From Bifidobacterium vansinderenii (GTDB taxonomy: Bacteria > Actinomycetota > Actinomycetes > Actinomycetales > Bifidobacteriaceae), in contig NZ_NEWD01000007.1 of assembly GCF_002234915.1 (NCBI RefSeq), forward strand, positions 124,001 through 188,000: a stretch of 64,000 nt of DNA, read 5' to 3'. The notes under the pieces were generated by a model, which saw only the letters and a program-made list of their open reading frames with translations, was not told the DNA's origin and made no database searches. The position numbers were made by a program, and so were the translations under genes. Positions 25,215 through 34,990 of the stretch are shown here, piece after piece. How positions within the stretch are numbered: the first letter of the stretch is position 1; each line of letters starts with the position of its first letter.

Positions 25215-28010
25215 ATGACAACGACATCAACGACAGTAGCGACAGCGTCCCCAACATCGTCAACATCGCCGGGTCGCCGGTCCCGCCGCTCTACACAACG
25301 CCGCACGGCCCTGTGGAAGGACGCCTGGCGCGCCATCGCCAACAACGGCAAACGATTCGCCGCCATCGTGGTGATCTGCGCGGTCGGCGTGATGATGCTC
25401 TGCGGGCTCAACGCCGTGGGTCGCGACATCCGCGGCGGCCTCGACGACTTCTTCGATGCCACCCACATGCACGACATCAGCATCGTCTCCACGCTCGGCC
25501 TCGACGATGACGACATCACCGCACTGCGCAACGTGGACGGCGTTGACAAGGCCGCCGGCGTGCGTTCCCAGAGCGTGACCACCAAAGTGGACGGCAAACA
25601 GGCGTCCGCCACCGTGACCGCGCTCAACGATCAGCGACTCGACCAGCCATACCTGTCTGAAGGCCGGCTGCCGGGCGCCGATCACGAGATCGCCGTCACC
25701 CGTCAGTACCTCGATGACAGCGGCAAGTCGATCGGCGATACGCTCACGTTCAAGCCTGACGGTGCCGGCACCGCCGCGACCACATCGACGGCCTCGACAT
25801 CGTCGGACGGCAACGGCGATGCGAACGATTCCGGCACCTTCGCCGACGGCAAATACACGATCGTCGGCGTGACGGTCGATCCCAACGACATCGTCAACCC
25901 GTCCGGCCCGCTCGCCCTCGTCTCCGGAATGAAGACCGTCTACCCGATGTTCGTCGACGCCGCGTCGCTCAGCGCATCCGGCGCCGAAAGCCCCTACACG
26001 TCCGCCGTCATCACCGTGTCCGACGCGGCCGCGCTCAACACCTACGACAGCGACTACCTGACCAAGGTCGATGACGTGCGGGGGAATATCGAACACATCC
26101 AATCCACTCAGGAACGTCATCGCACCGACACGGTGAAGGCCGCCGCCATCGACACCGCGCTCACCCAGCTCGATGATCAGCGGCAGACCATCGCCGCCAT
26201 GCCCGACGGCAACCCTATGAAGACCGCCGCCGAACAGAAGCTCAACGACGCCGAACAGCAGATCCGCAGCAAGATCAACGACTCCATCCCGAACGCCACA
26301 TGGATCCTGCGCGACCGCAGCGCCATCACCAGCTACGAGGACGTCAAGACCCAGAGCGCCATGATCACCCGCCTCGGCACGATGTTCCCCGCCCTGTTCC
26401 TCATCATCGCGCTGCTCGTGAGCCTCACTGCTATCACGCGCATGGTGGAGGAGGACCGCCAACTCATCGGCACCTACAAGGCGCTCGGCTACACGCGCGG
26501 CGAAACCATGCTCAAATACCTGGTCTATTCGCTCGTCGCCTGCCTCGCCGGCGGCGTGATCGGCGACCTGCTGGGACTGGCCGGACTGCCGTTCGTGTTC
26601 ACCCGGCGCATGCTGTCGCGCCTCTACGTGCTGCCCGAATATCCGCTGCTCGTCAACTGGGCGCTTGCCGTGGGTGGTGTGCTGCTGTTCGTGATCGTGA
26701 TCACCGGCAGCGCCATGGTCGCGTGTGGCGGCTCGCTGCGCCTCGACCCGGCCGAGCTCATGCGTCCCAAGGCCCCCAAGGCCGGCCGCACGATCTTCCT
26801 GCAGCGCATCGGATTCGTGTGGAACCACCTGTCGTTCCTCGGCAAGGTGACCGCCCGCAACCTGTTCCGGTACAAGAGCCGCGCGCTCATGGTGATCGTC
26901 GGCGTGGTGGGCTGCACCGCGCTCATGACCGCCGGATTCGGCATGGGCAACTCCGCGCTCACGCTGATGCCCCGCCAGTACGGCGAGATCTCCACGTACG
27001 ACATCATGACCGTGACCAAGCCCGCCGACCACGACGACGCGCAGAAGTCGCTCGACGACAATGACAGCGTGACGTCCACACTGCCGCTGCAGGTGGGGTC
27101 GGTCACGCTGTCCGCGGCGCAGGACGACGCCGGCTCCGATTCGTCGCAGTCCGATTCCGCACAGTCCGGTTCGGATTCCAAACTGACCGCACAACTCATG
27201 GTCATACCGGACGGCGAATCGATCGGCGACTACATCGACCTGCACACCGTCGACGGCACGCCGATCACGCTGAACAAAACCGGCGTGGTGGTGACCGCCA
27301 ACGCGGCCAAGACGTTCGGCCTGTCGTCCGGCGGCAGGATCGCCCTGACCGACGCCATGGCCAACACCGCCGACATGACGGTGATCGACGTGGCACAGTA
27401 CTACACCGGCAACGTCGTGATCATGACGCAGACCGCATACGAGAAGGCGTTCGACACTGACATCGCGGTGAACGCCGACCTGATCCAGGCCAAAGGCGAC
27501 AGTGACGCGAAGATCGCGCTCGCCGACGATCTGTCCGGGCAGGACCAGTATCTGTCGGTGGTCAGCGCGGCCAAGCAGCAGCGCGACTTCTCCAAGAGCT
27601 TCGCCATCTTCTTCGTGATGATCGGATTCATCGTGGTCATGGCCGCCATCCTCGCGGTGGTGGTGCTCTACACGCTCGCCTCCACGAACATCTCCGAGCG
27701 CGAGCGCGAACTCGCCACCATCAAGGTGCTTGGCTTCCGCAGACGCGAGGTGCATGGCTACGTGAACAAGGAGATGATGCTGCTCAGCCTGATCGGCATC
27801 GTGATCGGTCTGCCGTGCGGGCGCGCGCTGCTCGGATTCCTGGTGAGCAAACTCGACCTGCCGGGCATGAACATTGTGCCCAACGTGCAATGGTTCTGCT
27901 ATGCGGCCGCCGCGGCGCTGGCGTTCCTGTTCACCGTGCTGGTGAGCCGCGCCACCAACCGCTCCCTCGACCGCATCGACATGGTCGGCGCCCTCAAGAG
28001 CCCCGAGTGA
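25215..28010 (+). CDS. FtsX/MacB-type ABC permease
   Basis: 931 residues. A Ser/Thr-rich cytoplasmic N-terminus of about 45 residues is followed by TM1 (RFAAIVVICAVGVMMLCGLN). A large extracytoplasmic domain (about 75-385) includes a coiled stretch around EQKLNDAEQQI. Then comes a first FtsX module (LFLIIALLVSLTAITRMVEEDRQLIGTYKALGY), a second extracytoplasmic region and a C-terminal FtsX module with ERERELATIKVLGFRRREV. Such 900-residue double-module permeases work with a MacB-like ATPase in peptide or antimicrobial resistance and lipoprotein handling. Likely regulated by the upstream TetR. Confidence 0.88.
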   Translation: MTTTSTTVATASPTSSTSPGRRSRRSTQRRTALWKDAWRAIANNGKRFAAIVVICAVGVMMLCGLNAVGRDIRGGLDDFFDATHMHDISIVSTLGLDDDDITALRNVDGVDKAAGVRSQSVTTKVDGKQASATVTALNDQRLDQPYLSEGRLPGADHEIAVTRQYLDDSGKSIGDTLTFKPDGAGTAATTSTASTSSDGNGDANDSGTFADGKYTIVGVTVDPNDIVNPSGPLALVSGMKTVYPMFVDAASLSASGAESPYTSAVITVSDAAALNTYDSDYLTKVDDVRGNIEHIQSTQERHRTDTVKAAAIDTALTQLDDQRQTIAAMPDGNPMKTAAEQKLNDAEQQIRSKINDSIPNATWILRDRSAITSYEDVKTQSAMITRLGTMFPALFLIIALLVSLTAITRMVEEDRQLIGTYKALGYTRGETMLKYLVYSLVACLAGGVIGDLLGLAGLPFVFTRRMLSRLYVLPEYPLLVNWALAVGGVLLFVIVITGSAMVACGGSLRLDPAELMRPKAPKAGRTIFLQRIGFVWNHLSFLGKVTARNLFRYKSRALMVIVGVVGCTALMTAGFGMGNSALTLMPRQYGEISTYDIMTVTKPADHDDAQKSLDDNDSVTSTLPLQVGSVTLSAAQDDAGSDSSQSDSAQSGSDSKLTAQLMVIPDGESIGDYIDLHTVDGTPITLNKTGVVVTANAAKTFGLSSGGRIALTDAMANTADMTVIDVAQYYTGNVVIMTQTAYEKAFDTDIAVNADLIQAKGDSDAKIALADDLSGQDQYLSVVSAAKQQRDFSKSFAIFFVMIGFIVVMAAILAVVVLYTLASTNISERERELATIKVLGFRRREVHGYVNKEMMLLSLIGIVIGLPCGRALLGFLVSKLDLPGMNIVPNVQWFCYAAAAALAFLFTVLVSRATNRSLDRIDMVGALKSPE

Positions 28011-28037
28011 CCGGCTTGCTCCTTATGACCGGAATAA

Positions 28038-28409
28038 TTCGAATATCGTGTGATCGGTCGTCTGGATGACGAGGCCGTGGCCGATGGCTTCCAGAAGCCG
28101 GCGCATGAACTTGGCTATGCGTTCGACCAGGAGGCGTTGTCTCGTCTGATCGAATTGTCGAACGGATATCCGTATTTCATTCAGGCATACGGCAAGGCGA
28201 CATGGAACGCCTCGGACTCCAATCCGATTGCCGTTGACGCCGTGAAACGAGGCGAGCCGGTTGTCCGTGCCGAACTGGATCAGGGGCTGTACGTATCCCG
28301 TTGGCAGCGGGCCACTCCCTTGGGACGCGAGTACCTTGCCGCAATGGCTGCGATCGGCGAGACATGTACGTCGTCGCAGGTCGCCAAGCATATGAATCGT
28401 ATGTCATGA
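28038..28409 (+). pseudogene. Remnant of an AAA/ORC-type ATP-binding protein
   Basis: About 123 residues read FEYRVIGRLDDEAVADGF...GYPYFIQAYGKATWN...SSQVAKHMNRMS. This resembles the sensor/winged-helix C-terminal half of a family of bacterial AAA ATPases common in bifidobacteria. A TAA at 28035 interrupts homology just upstream, and the usual Walker A and B half is absent. The tail stops early too. It is a decayed fragment rather than a functional gene. It lies between the ABC operon and the GNAT gene. Confidence 0.65.
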
Positions 28410-28468
28410 CGATGCTTGGTATCACCGAATCGTCCGGTGGCCGTCGCTTGTGGGTGTCCGCGGCCGTG

Positions 28469-28930
28469 TTATCGCGCTGCATCGGCGCGCCAGATCATGC
28501 CGATGTGGGGGATGCCGTCCTCCAGGAACTCGTCGGACACCTGCACGAAGCCGAGCCGCTCGTACATACCGTGCGCATGGGTCTGTGCCTCGATGTGCAC
28601 GACCGACGCGTTCATGCGGTCTCGCGCCACGGCAAGCCCCTCCTCGACGATGCGCGTGCCCAGACCCCGTCCGCGGCGCAGGGACAGCACGCGGCCGATC
28701 GACACCTCGTCGAACGTCACGCCGGCGTCGATCACACGGCAGTACGCTGCAATGCCGGCATCGTCATGCAGGAACACATGCCAGCAGCGGCGATCGGCGT
28801 CGTCGACCTCCTGGTACGCACACTCCTGCTCGACCACGAACACGGCCACGCGCACCCGGTAGATCTCATACAACTCGGCCGCGGTCAGGTCCTCGAATCG
28901 CTTGATCGTCAAAGTCAGTGCCATGCGCAT
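28469..28930 (-). CDS. GNAT family N-acetyltransferase (ElaA-like)
   Basis: 153 residues. FEDLTAAELYEIYRVRVAVFVVEQECAYQEVDD is the ElaA-type N-terminus. IGRVLSLRRGRGLGTRIVEEGL contains the acetyl-CoA pyrophosphate loop R-G-x-G-L-G. MYERLGFVQVSDEFLEDGIPH closes the fold. Starts at 28930 or 28924 are possible; neither has a clear ribosome site. The substrate is unknown. Confidence 0.85.
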   Translation of the reverse strand: MRMALTLTIKRFEDLTAAELYEIYRVRVAVFVVEQECAYQEVDDADRRCWHVFLHDDAGIAAYCRVIDAGVTFDEVSIGRVLSLRRGRGLGTRIVEEGLAVARDRMNASVVHIEAQTHAHGMYERLGFVQVSDEFLEDGIPHIGMIWRADAAR

Positions 28931-28987
28931 CAGTATACGGGGGCCGAATGAGTTTCCCGGTCAGGGGGTATTTCGTATGGTGAAAGG

Positions 28988-29653
28988 ATGACGTTACCTG
29001 TTACTTCCTGCCCGGTCGATTCGGGTGGTTTCATCGGCGCCATCTCCCAGTGGCTGGTCGGTCTGATGAGCACGTTGGGCGGCTTCGGCGCCGGATTCGC
29101 CGTGTTCCTTGAGAACCTGTTCCCTCCGATTCCCAGCGAGGTGATCCTGCCGTTGGCCGGACTCACCGCGGCCCAGGGACATATGGGTCTGGCCGAGGCG
29201 ATCATCGGCGCCACCTGCGGTTCGGTCGCCGGCGCGCTTGCGTTGTACGGCATCGCTCGGGCCGTGGGCGCGGATCGCATCCGCCGCCTGTTCGACCGCA
29301 TGCCGCTGACCGACGCCTCCGACATCGACAAGGCGAACGAATGGTTCGCCCGCTACGGTTCCATCTCGATCCTGGTCGGCCGCGTGATCCCCGTGGTCCG
29401 CAGTCTGATCTCCATCCCCGCGGGCATTGCCAAGACCAGTCCGCTGCGATTCACGCTGTTGACCGCGATCGGCTCGTCCGTGTGGAACACGTTCCTGGTG
29501 ATGGCCGGCTATCTGCTCGGCGGTCAGTGGTGTGGCATCCTCACGATCCTCGACCGTCTCGAATACGTGGTGATCGTGGCCGCCGTCGTGTTCGTCGTCT
29601 GGTATGTGGCCCGCAAGCTACGCACCCGCCGCGGAAGGCATGCGCGCAAGTAG
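28988..29653 (+). CDS. DedA family membrane protein
   Basis: 221 residues. FLENLFPPIPSEVILPLAGLTA is the DedA signature, and GRVIPVVRSLISIPAGIAKTS carries the conserved Arg. Four to five helices and a basic C-terminus (ARKLRTRRGRHARK) follow. DedA proteins act as lipid-carrier or phospholipid flippases and support membrane potential. The AAAGG immediately before the ATG is too close to serve; TATGGT at 28976 as -10 would put the transcript start on the ATG, so a leaderless message is possible. Confidence 0.85.
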   Translation: MTLPVTSCPVDSGGFIGAISQWLVGLMSTLGGFGAGFAVFLENLFPPIPSEVILPLAGLTAAQGHMGLAEAIIGATCGSVAGALALYGIARAVGADRIRRLFDRMPLTDASDIDKANEWFARYGSISILVGRVIPVVRSLISIPAGIAKTSPLRFTLLTAIGSSVWNTFLVMAGYLLGGQWCGILTILDRLEYVVIVAAVVFVVWYVARKLRTRRGRHARK

Positions 29654-29668
29654 CGTGTAATTCGACGA

Positions 29669-31072
29669 CTATTTTCCGCTGCCGGTCGTGTGCTTGCGGC
29701 AGAAGACGATGGCCATGACCAGACCGACCACGGTGAGACCAACCATGGCGAGGAACGCGATGCTCGCGCCGCGCGGGTTATCGCCGCACGCCACCATGAC
29801 CGCCACGAAGACGGCCGAGCCAAGCGCGCCGGCGATGGTGCGCAGCGAGGTGAGCAGGGCGCTGGCGTCACTGGCATACTGGCGTTCCACCGAGGCCAGA
29901 CCCCATGTGGCGGCCGGCATCATCACCATGGAGACGCCGAGCGAGCGCACCGCGGACACCACGGCGATCCACCATACCGGCGTGGACTCGGTGAGGAACC
30001 CGAACGGCAGCATGGTCACGGCCAGCAGCGTCATGCCGCCGATGGCCAGCGGATGGATGCCGAACCGGTCGAAGACTCGCCCGGTGATCGGACTCGTCAG
30101 CGCCATGACCAGCGAGCCGGGCAGCATGGCGAGCGCGGAGACGGTGACCGATGCCCCGGCCATGCGCTGCATGTAGATCGGCAGGATCGTGGAGCCGGCG
30201 ATCAGCACCGCGTAGAGGAACATGCTGAGCAATACCGCCACGGTGAAGTCGCGCGTGGCGAAGATGCGCAGTTCGAGGAACGGTCGGTCGATGTGGAATT
30301 GGCGTACGGCGAACACGGCAAGGCACACCACGCCCAGGGCGAGCGCGCCCGCCACGTCGAGGCCGAGGAACGGTTTGACACCGAGGTTGCTGGAGCCGAG
30401 CTGAAGCCCCACGAATCCGAACGCGCACAGGATGAACGACAGGATGTCGAGATGCGCGTCGGCGGTGGTCTCCAGCACGTTGCGCATGACCGGCAGGGCG
30501 AACAACAGCACGATCACGGAGATGCCGCCGGACACCCAGAAGATCGACTGCCAGCCCCAATGGTCGACCATGATGCCGGAGATGGTGGGCGCGATCACGG
30601 GTGCGGCGCTCACGGCCAGCCCGTAGGTGCCCATGGCCGCGCCCACGCCGGTGCGCGCGTACAGGGCGAGGATGATGACCTGCGTCATGGACAGCGAGAT
30701 GCCCGAGCCGAGCGCCTGGATCACGCGGGCGATCATGAGCATGGCGAAGTTGGTGGAGACGGCCGCGGTCAGCAGTCCCGCGGCGAACATGGCGAGGCCG
30801 ACGAGGAACAGCGGCTTGGTGGGGAAGCGCTTCATCATGAACGCGGTGGCGGGGATGATCACGCCCATGGCGAGCGAGAATCCGCTGGTCAGCCAGTTGC
30901 CCAGCACGGCGGAGATGTCGAGCCCGGTCATGATCGCGGGCAGCGCTGTGGTGAGCGACGTCTGTGCGAACGCGCCGGCGATGCACGCGGCGAGCAGCAC
31001 CGAGAAGATCATCGTGCGCTGACGGTCGGTGATCTCGGGCCCCTGTTGCGTGGCGTTTGCCGCGGTCGTCAT
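29669..31072 (-). CDS. MFS exporter, DHA2 type (first of pair)
   Basis: 467 residues, about 14 helices. TSLTTALPAIMTGLDISAVLGNWLTSGFSLAMGVIIPATAFMMKRF spans TM1-TM2 with the MKRFPTK loop equivalent to motif A. GTYGLAVSAAPVIAPTISG is motif C in TM5. The start at 31072 has GGAGA upstream. It lies 70 bp behind the next MFS gene on the same strand; the two may form a heteromeric or duplicated pump. Confidence 0.85.
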   Translation of the reverse strand: MTTAANATQQGPEITDRQRTMIFSVLLAACIAGAFAQTSLTTALPAIMTGLDISAVLGNWLTSGFSLAMGVIIPATAFMMKRFPTKPLFLVGLAMFAAGLLTAAVSTNFAMLMIARVIQALGSGISLSMTQVIILALYARTGVGAAMGTYGLAVSAAPVIAPTISGIMVDHWGWQSIFWVSGGISVIVLLFALPVMRNVLETTADAHLDILSFILCAFGFVGLQLGSSNLGVKPFLGLDVAGALALGVVCLAVFAVRQFHIDRPFLELRIFATRDFTVAVLLSMFLYAVLIAGSTILPIYMQRMAGASVTVSALAMLPGSLVMALTSPITGRVFDRFGIHPLAIGGMTLLAVTMLPFGFLTESTPVWWIAVVSAVRSLGVSMVMMPAATWGLASVERQYASDASALLTSLRTIAGALGSAVFVAVMVACGDNPRGASIAFLAMVGLTVVGLVMAIVFCRKHTTGSGK

Positions 31073-31142
31073 GATTTCGTTTTCTCCTCTCCAGCCGTGG
31101 AACTTTGCTTGCCTCTGATGCTGTTGATGCCGATGACGGCGG

Positions 31143-32573
31143 TCAGGCGTTCGTCTTCGGCCGTTCCCGAACAAGGAACGACAGCACGAACGCGACCAGC
31201 GCCACGCCCGTGGATACGACGAACACCATATCCACGCCGTGCGCGAGCCCGGCCTGCGCGGATTCCGCCTGTGAGGCCGGTAGCGTGTTCATGGTCATGA
31301 TCGTGAAGTACAGGGCGATGCCGATGGCGGCCATCGTCTGGCGCAGCGTGTTGTTCATGGCCGTGCCGTGGGGGATGAGCGGGCCGGTCAGCTGGTTGAG
31401 CGCGGTGGTGGTCAGCGGCATCAGACAGAACGCCACGCCCGTCATCATCAGCGTGAAGAACACCGCCGGATACCATGCCGGCGTGTCCGCGCCCATGCGT
31501 GACAGTGCGAATGCCGAGGCGGCGACCAACGCGATCGCGGGCGGTGCGAGCCTGTGGATGCCGAAGCGGTCGAACAGCTTGCCGGCGATCGGATTGAACA
31601 CGCCCTCGGCCACGCCGCCGCCCATGAGCAGCAGACCGGACTGCAGCGCGGTCATGCCGAGCGAGTTCTGGATGTACATGGGCAGGATGTTCATCGTCGT
31701 GATGAACGTGACGAACACCAGCACCACCACGATCATCGACAGGCTGAACATCGGGCGGGAGAACACGCGGAAGTTGAGCATCGGCTGCTTGAGTCGCAGC
31801 TGCCGACCGATGAACACGCACAACGCCACGGCGCCCACGATGAGCGACCCCAGTGTCTCGCGCGCGGTCCAGCCCTCCTGTCCGGCCAGACTGAAGCCGA
31901 GCAGCAGGCCGCCGAAGCCCAGCGTGGACAGTACGACCGAGGGGATGTCGATGCTCGGGTCGGTCTGCCGGGTCACATTCCGTACCGTGGGGATGGCGGC
32001 GGCGAGCACGGCCACGGCGATCACGATCAGCGGCACGAACAGGAACCGCCACGGCAGGAAGTCGATGATCAGACCGGACAGCGTGGGGCCGAGCGCCGGG
32101 GCGAACGCGATCACCAGGCCGAACCAGCCCATCGCCGTGCCGCGCTTCTCCGGCGGGAACGTGAGGAACAGCACGGTTTGCAGCAGCGGCATGAGGATGC
32201 CCGCGCCGCACGCCTGCAGTACGCGGCCGGCGAGCAGCACCCAGAAGCCGGGCGCCGCCGTGCACACGATCGTGCCGAACAGGAACATGCCCACTGCGTA
32301 GAAGAACAGCTGCCGCGTGGTGAACTTCTGGATCAGGAATGCGGTGATCGGGATCATGATGCCGTTGGTGAGCATGAATCCGGTGCTCAGCCACTGGGCG
32401 GTGTTGCTGGTGATGTCGAACTCGCGCATCAGGTGCGGCAGGGCCGACGTCATCAGCGTCTGATTGAGGATGGCGGTGAACGAGCCGACCATCATGATGA
32501 TGATCGGCAGGATCGGATGCTTCCCGGCTTGTTCGGGAGTTTTCGATCGTTTGGTTTCGGGCATGGCTGGCAT
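31143..32573 (-). CDS. MFS exporter, DHA2 type (second of pair)
   Basis: 476 residues. TLMTSALPHLMREFDITSNTAQWLSTGFMLTNGIMIPITAFLIQKF (TM1-TM2) and FGLVIAFAPALGPTLSGLI (motif C, TM5) place it with EmrB/LmrB-like antiporters. GCGAGG six bases upstream fixes the start at 32573; a longer GTG-initiated frame to 32723 lacks a ribosome site. It is first of the tandem pair and paralogous to the gene at 29669-31072. The substrate is unknown. Confidence 0.85.
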   Translation of the reverse strand: MPAMPETKRSKTPEQAGKHPILPIIIMMVGSFTAILNQTLMTSALPHLMREFDITSNTAQWLSTGFMLTNGIMIPITAFLIQKFTTRQLFFYAVGMFLFGTIVCTAAPGFWVLLAGRVLQACGAGILMPLLQTVLFLTFPPEKRGTAMGWFGLVIAFAPALGPTLSGLIIDFLPWRFLFVPLIVIAVAVLAAAIPTVRNVTRQTDPSIDIPSVVLSTLGFGGLLLGFSLAGQEGWTARETLGSLIVGAVALCVFIGRQLRLKQPMLNFRVFSRPMFSLSMIVVVLVFVTFITTMNILPMYIQNSLGMTALQSGLLLMGGGVAEGVFNPIAGKLFDRFGIHRLAPPAIALVAASAFALSRMGADTPAWYPAVFFTLMMTGVAFCLMPLTTTALNQLTGPLIPHGTAMNNTLRQTMAAIGIALYFTIMTMNTLPASQAESAQAGLAHGVDMVFVVSTGVALVAFVLSFLVRERPKTNA

Positions 32574-32805
32574 AGGGCACCTCGCAGATATCTCATGATC
32601 GGAATCCAGCCGATTTCGGTCGTCGTGTGGTGCCTCCGCGATTCGTCGTTCCCGCGGGCCGGTGCGATGCCGGGCGAATGCGGGTGGCACGGCGAATGAA
32701 TCCTGACGCTGATGGTCAGACACGGATGGATGACGTAGCCCCCGCGAGGATTCCCCGTATAAAATCCGCGTATCAGTCTATCGGCGCCGCGGACAAGCGC
32801 TCGGG

Positions 32806-33049
32806 GACGGATAACGCCCCTTCCTTAGGTGATTTCCCGTTGCGGCAGACATCTATCTCCTCTTCCCTAGGTCCTTGCGTAAGTAGATGCCCAACGCGGT
32901 CGAGGGGAATGCCGTCGTTTCGTAGTTGTTTGCGGTACTTTTCGGGCTGGAACTATCTAATTGTGCCGGCATCTACTTTGGGAAGTACCTAAGGAGCGGG
33001 AGATAGACCGTTGTCGTCGAGCGTAAGTACCTAGCGAACGAGAGATAGG
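32806..33049. repeat. 42-bp-phased nested inverted repeat element (copy 3)
   Basis: Left units CCTTAGGT (32823) and CCCTAGGT (32865) are 42 bp apart; right units ACCTAAGG (32987) and ACCTAGCG (33029) are 42 bp apart. An inner perfect 11-nt pair AAGTAGATGCC (32881) / GGCATCTACTT (32968) is nested inside. CAGACATCTATCTCC at the left and GGGAGATAGAC at the right echo the GGAGATAG..TGTCTG segment of copies 4 and 6. It lies between divergent genes. No gene is seen from 32574 to 33185. Confidence 0.78.
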
Positions 33050-33084
33050 TTGCGGTGATGCCGCTGTCCAATCGACGATGGATA

Positions 33085-33100
33085 ATGAAACCGATTTCAT
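33085..33100 (+). promoter_or_regulatory. LacI-family operator before the DUF4432 gene
   Basis: ATGAAA-CCGA-TTTCAT is a 16-bp palindrome with the AAnCGnTT-like centre of LacI/GalR sites. It lies 90 bp upstream of the start codon. No LacI gene is in the window, so a distant sugar regulator is implied. Confidence 0.6.
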
Positions 33101-33191
33101 AACTCGGGGGTCAGACTGCAGGCATGGAAGCCACGCGGATTCGTGATCACTCCCGTAAGGACGTAAGTGCCACCGGAAGGAAGGTATGAAT

Positions 33192-34304
33192 ATGTCAACC
33201 AACAGCAATGCGAACGGCAGCATCGGCGGCAAGCCCACCCGCACCGACATGCTCGCCCACATGGGCAGCGTCCAGCAGGCCGCCTACGTGCGCCCGATCG
33301 AATACCAGGAGGGCCGGGCCCACGGCCTGCGCGCTATCGAGGTGAAGAACGGACCGCTGCGCTTCATGTCCATGGCAGACCGCGCGCTGGACGTGGCGCA
33401 GATCGAATACCGCGGCGAGAACCTCACGTTCCTGTCCAAGCCCGGTCTCAACGGCCGCAACCAGTTCGATACCAACGGTTTGGAGGCGCAGCGTTCGATC
33501 ATGGGTGGTCTGTTCTTCACCTGCGGGTTCGAGAACATCTGCGCGCCGTACGTCACGCCCGAGGGCGGCGACTACCCGGCCGGCAGCTATCCGATGCACG
33601 GCCGCATCCGCACAACGCCCGCCGAGCACGTCTGCTCCGACGCCTATTGGAACGAGGACGGCGACTACGTGCTGGAGCTGAGCGGCGAGATGCGTGAGGC
33701 CGAACTGTTCGGCGAGAACATGGTGCTTCGCCGCCGCATCACCAGCGTCTATGGCACGCCGTCCATCACGGTCGAGGACGAGGTGACCAACGAGTCCTTC
33801 CGCAACGAGCCGCTGATGTGGATGTACCACTGCAACTTCGGCTGGCCGCTGCTCGACGACGGCGCCCGGGTGATCATCCCGAGCCGCAGGGCCACGCCGC
33901 GCGACGAGACCACCGCCGCCGACACCACCCCGTGGAGCGAGATCGGCGCGCCCGAGGCCAACAAGCCGGAAAGCGTGTACCTGCACGATCTGGCCGCCGA
34001 CGCCAACGGCCGCAGCTTCGCCGCCGTGGTGAACCGTGGTCTCGGTCTCGGCGTCGTCATCGACTTCGCCGCCAAGGACTTCCCGTACTTCATGGAATGG
34101 AAGTCGATGGGCTCCGGCGACTACGTGGTCGGCCTCGAACCGTCGAACTCCAGCGTGCACGGCCGCGGCTGGCACGAGAAGCGCGGCGACCTGCACATGA
34201 TCGCGCCGCAGACCAGCGAGCGCAAGACCGTCACCTTCACGGTGATCGAGGGCGGTGAGGCCATCGACGCGCTCATCGCCCGCCGCGACGCCCTGCTCGC
34301 GTAG
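33192..34304 (+). CDS. Aldose 1-epimerase-family protein (DUF4432)
   Basis: 370 residues, galactose-mutarotase-like beta-sandwich. MADRALDVAQIEYRGENLTFLSK and GGLFFTCGFENICAPY are DUF4432 signatures; YPMHGRIRTTPAEH holds the conserved His and Arg; MYHCNFGWPLLDDGARVIIPS and ECM-like EWKSMGSGDYVVGLEPSN contribute the rest of the pocket. It probably epimerises or binds a modified sugar. The start at 33192 is preferred because AGGAAGG is seven bases upstream; 33186 is too close. A LacI-type operator suggests sugar-induced expression. It stands alone. Confidence 0.8.
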   Translation: MSTNSNANGSIGGKPTRTDMLAHMGSVQQAAYVRPIEYQEGRAHGLRAIEVKNGPLRFMSMADRALDVAQIEYRGENLTFLSKPGLNGRNQFDTNGLEAQRSIMGGLFFTCGFENICAPYVTPEGGDYPAGSYPMHGRIRTTPAEHVCSDAYWNEDGDYVLELSGEMREAELFGENMVLRRRITSVYGTPSITVEDEVTNESFRNEPLMWMYHCNFGWPLLDDGARVIIPSRRATPRDETTAADTTPWSEIGAPEANKPESVYLHDLAADANGRSFAAVVNRGLGLGVVIDFAAKDFPYFMEWKSMGSGDYVVGLEPSNSSVHGRGWHEKRGDLHMIAPQTSERKTVTFTVIEGGEAIDALIARRDALLA

Positions 34305-34319
34305 CGCTTCGACGTTCTT

Positions 34320-34928
34320 CTACTTGGCGAGCCACTGCGCGTAGTTCGCGGCGGCCTCGTCGATCTGCGCGTCGGTCTGCTCGGGCGTGCAGCCGTACAC
34401 GGCGAACGGCTCGCCCCAACTGCCCTCCACGTATTCGGCGGTGATGCGCATGGGGTTGAGCACCTCGTCAATGGTGGCGCGGAACTTGCCCTCGGGCGTG
34501 TACTCGTCGGCCGTGCTGCCGCAGCTCACCGCGCAGCGGAACTCCTTGCCCACGAGCTTGTCGCCGCCGGGGCCATACGCCCAGCCGAAGGCGAGCACAT
34601 CGTCCTCCCACTGCTTGAGCAGCGCGGGGGAGGAGTACCAGTACATGGGGAACTGCCAGACGATGCGGTCCGCCTTGAGTAGCGCGGCCTGCTCGGTGGC
34701 CACGTCGATCGCCGCGGCGCCCGGATGCGAACCGGCCGCCGGGTACGCCGCATACTCGTCCACCACGGTCACATTGCCCACCGCGCGCGCGGCCGCGGCC
34801 AGCGCCTTGTTGACGCGCGACGCGCCCTCGAGATCCGGATGAAACACCAGCACCAGCGTCTTCACGGGCGCGGTGAGGGACGGACTTTCGTTCGACGTGG
34901 CTGCCTCGCTTGCTGTGTTTTCGGCCAT
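34320..34928 (-). CDS. NAD(P)H:quinone reductase-like flavoprotein, paralogue
   Basis: 202 residues. It shares TLVLVFHPDLEGASRVNKAL and VWQFPMYWYSSPALLKQWEDDVLAFGWAYG with the enzyme at 18273-18794. It adds a Ser/Thr/Ala-rich N-terminal extension of about 20 residues and an insertion (AAGSHPGAAAI). MdaB/KefF-type quinone reduction is the probable role. It converges with the DUF4432 gene across only 15 bp. Confidence 0.85.
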   Translation of the reverse strand: MAENTASEAATSNESPSLTAPVKTLVLVFHPDLEGASRVNKALAAAARAVGNVTVVDEYAAYPAAGSHPGAAAIDVATEQAALLKADRIVWQFPMYWYSSPALLKQWEDDVLAFGWAYGPGGDKLVGKEFRCAVSCGSTADEYTPEGKFRATIDEVLNPMRITAEYVEGSWGEPFAVYGCTPEQTDAQIDEAAANYAQWLAK

Positions 34929-34990
34929 ATCTGCTCCTTTGCCGGTAATCGGTCGTTATACCGTCTCCACCATACCGCCGTTCGTCGCCA

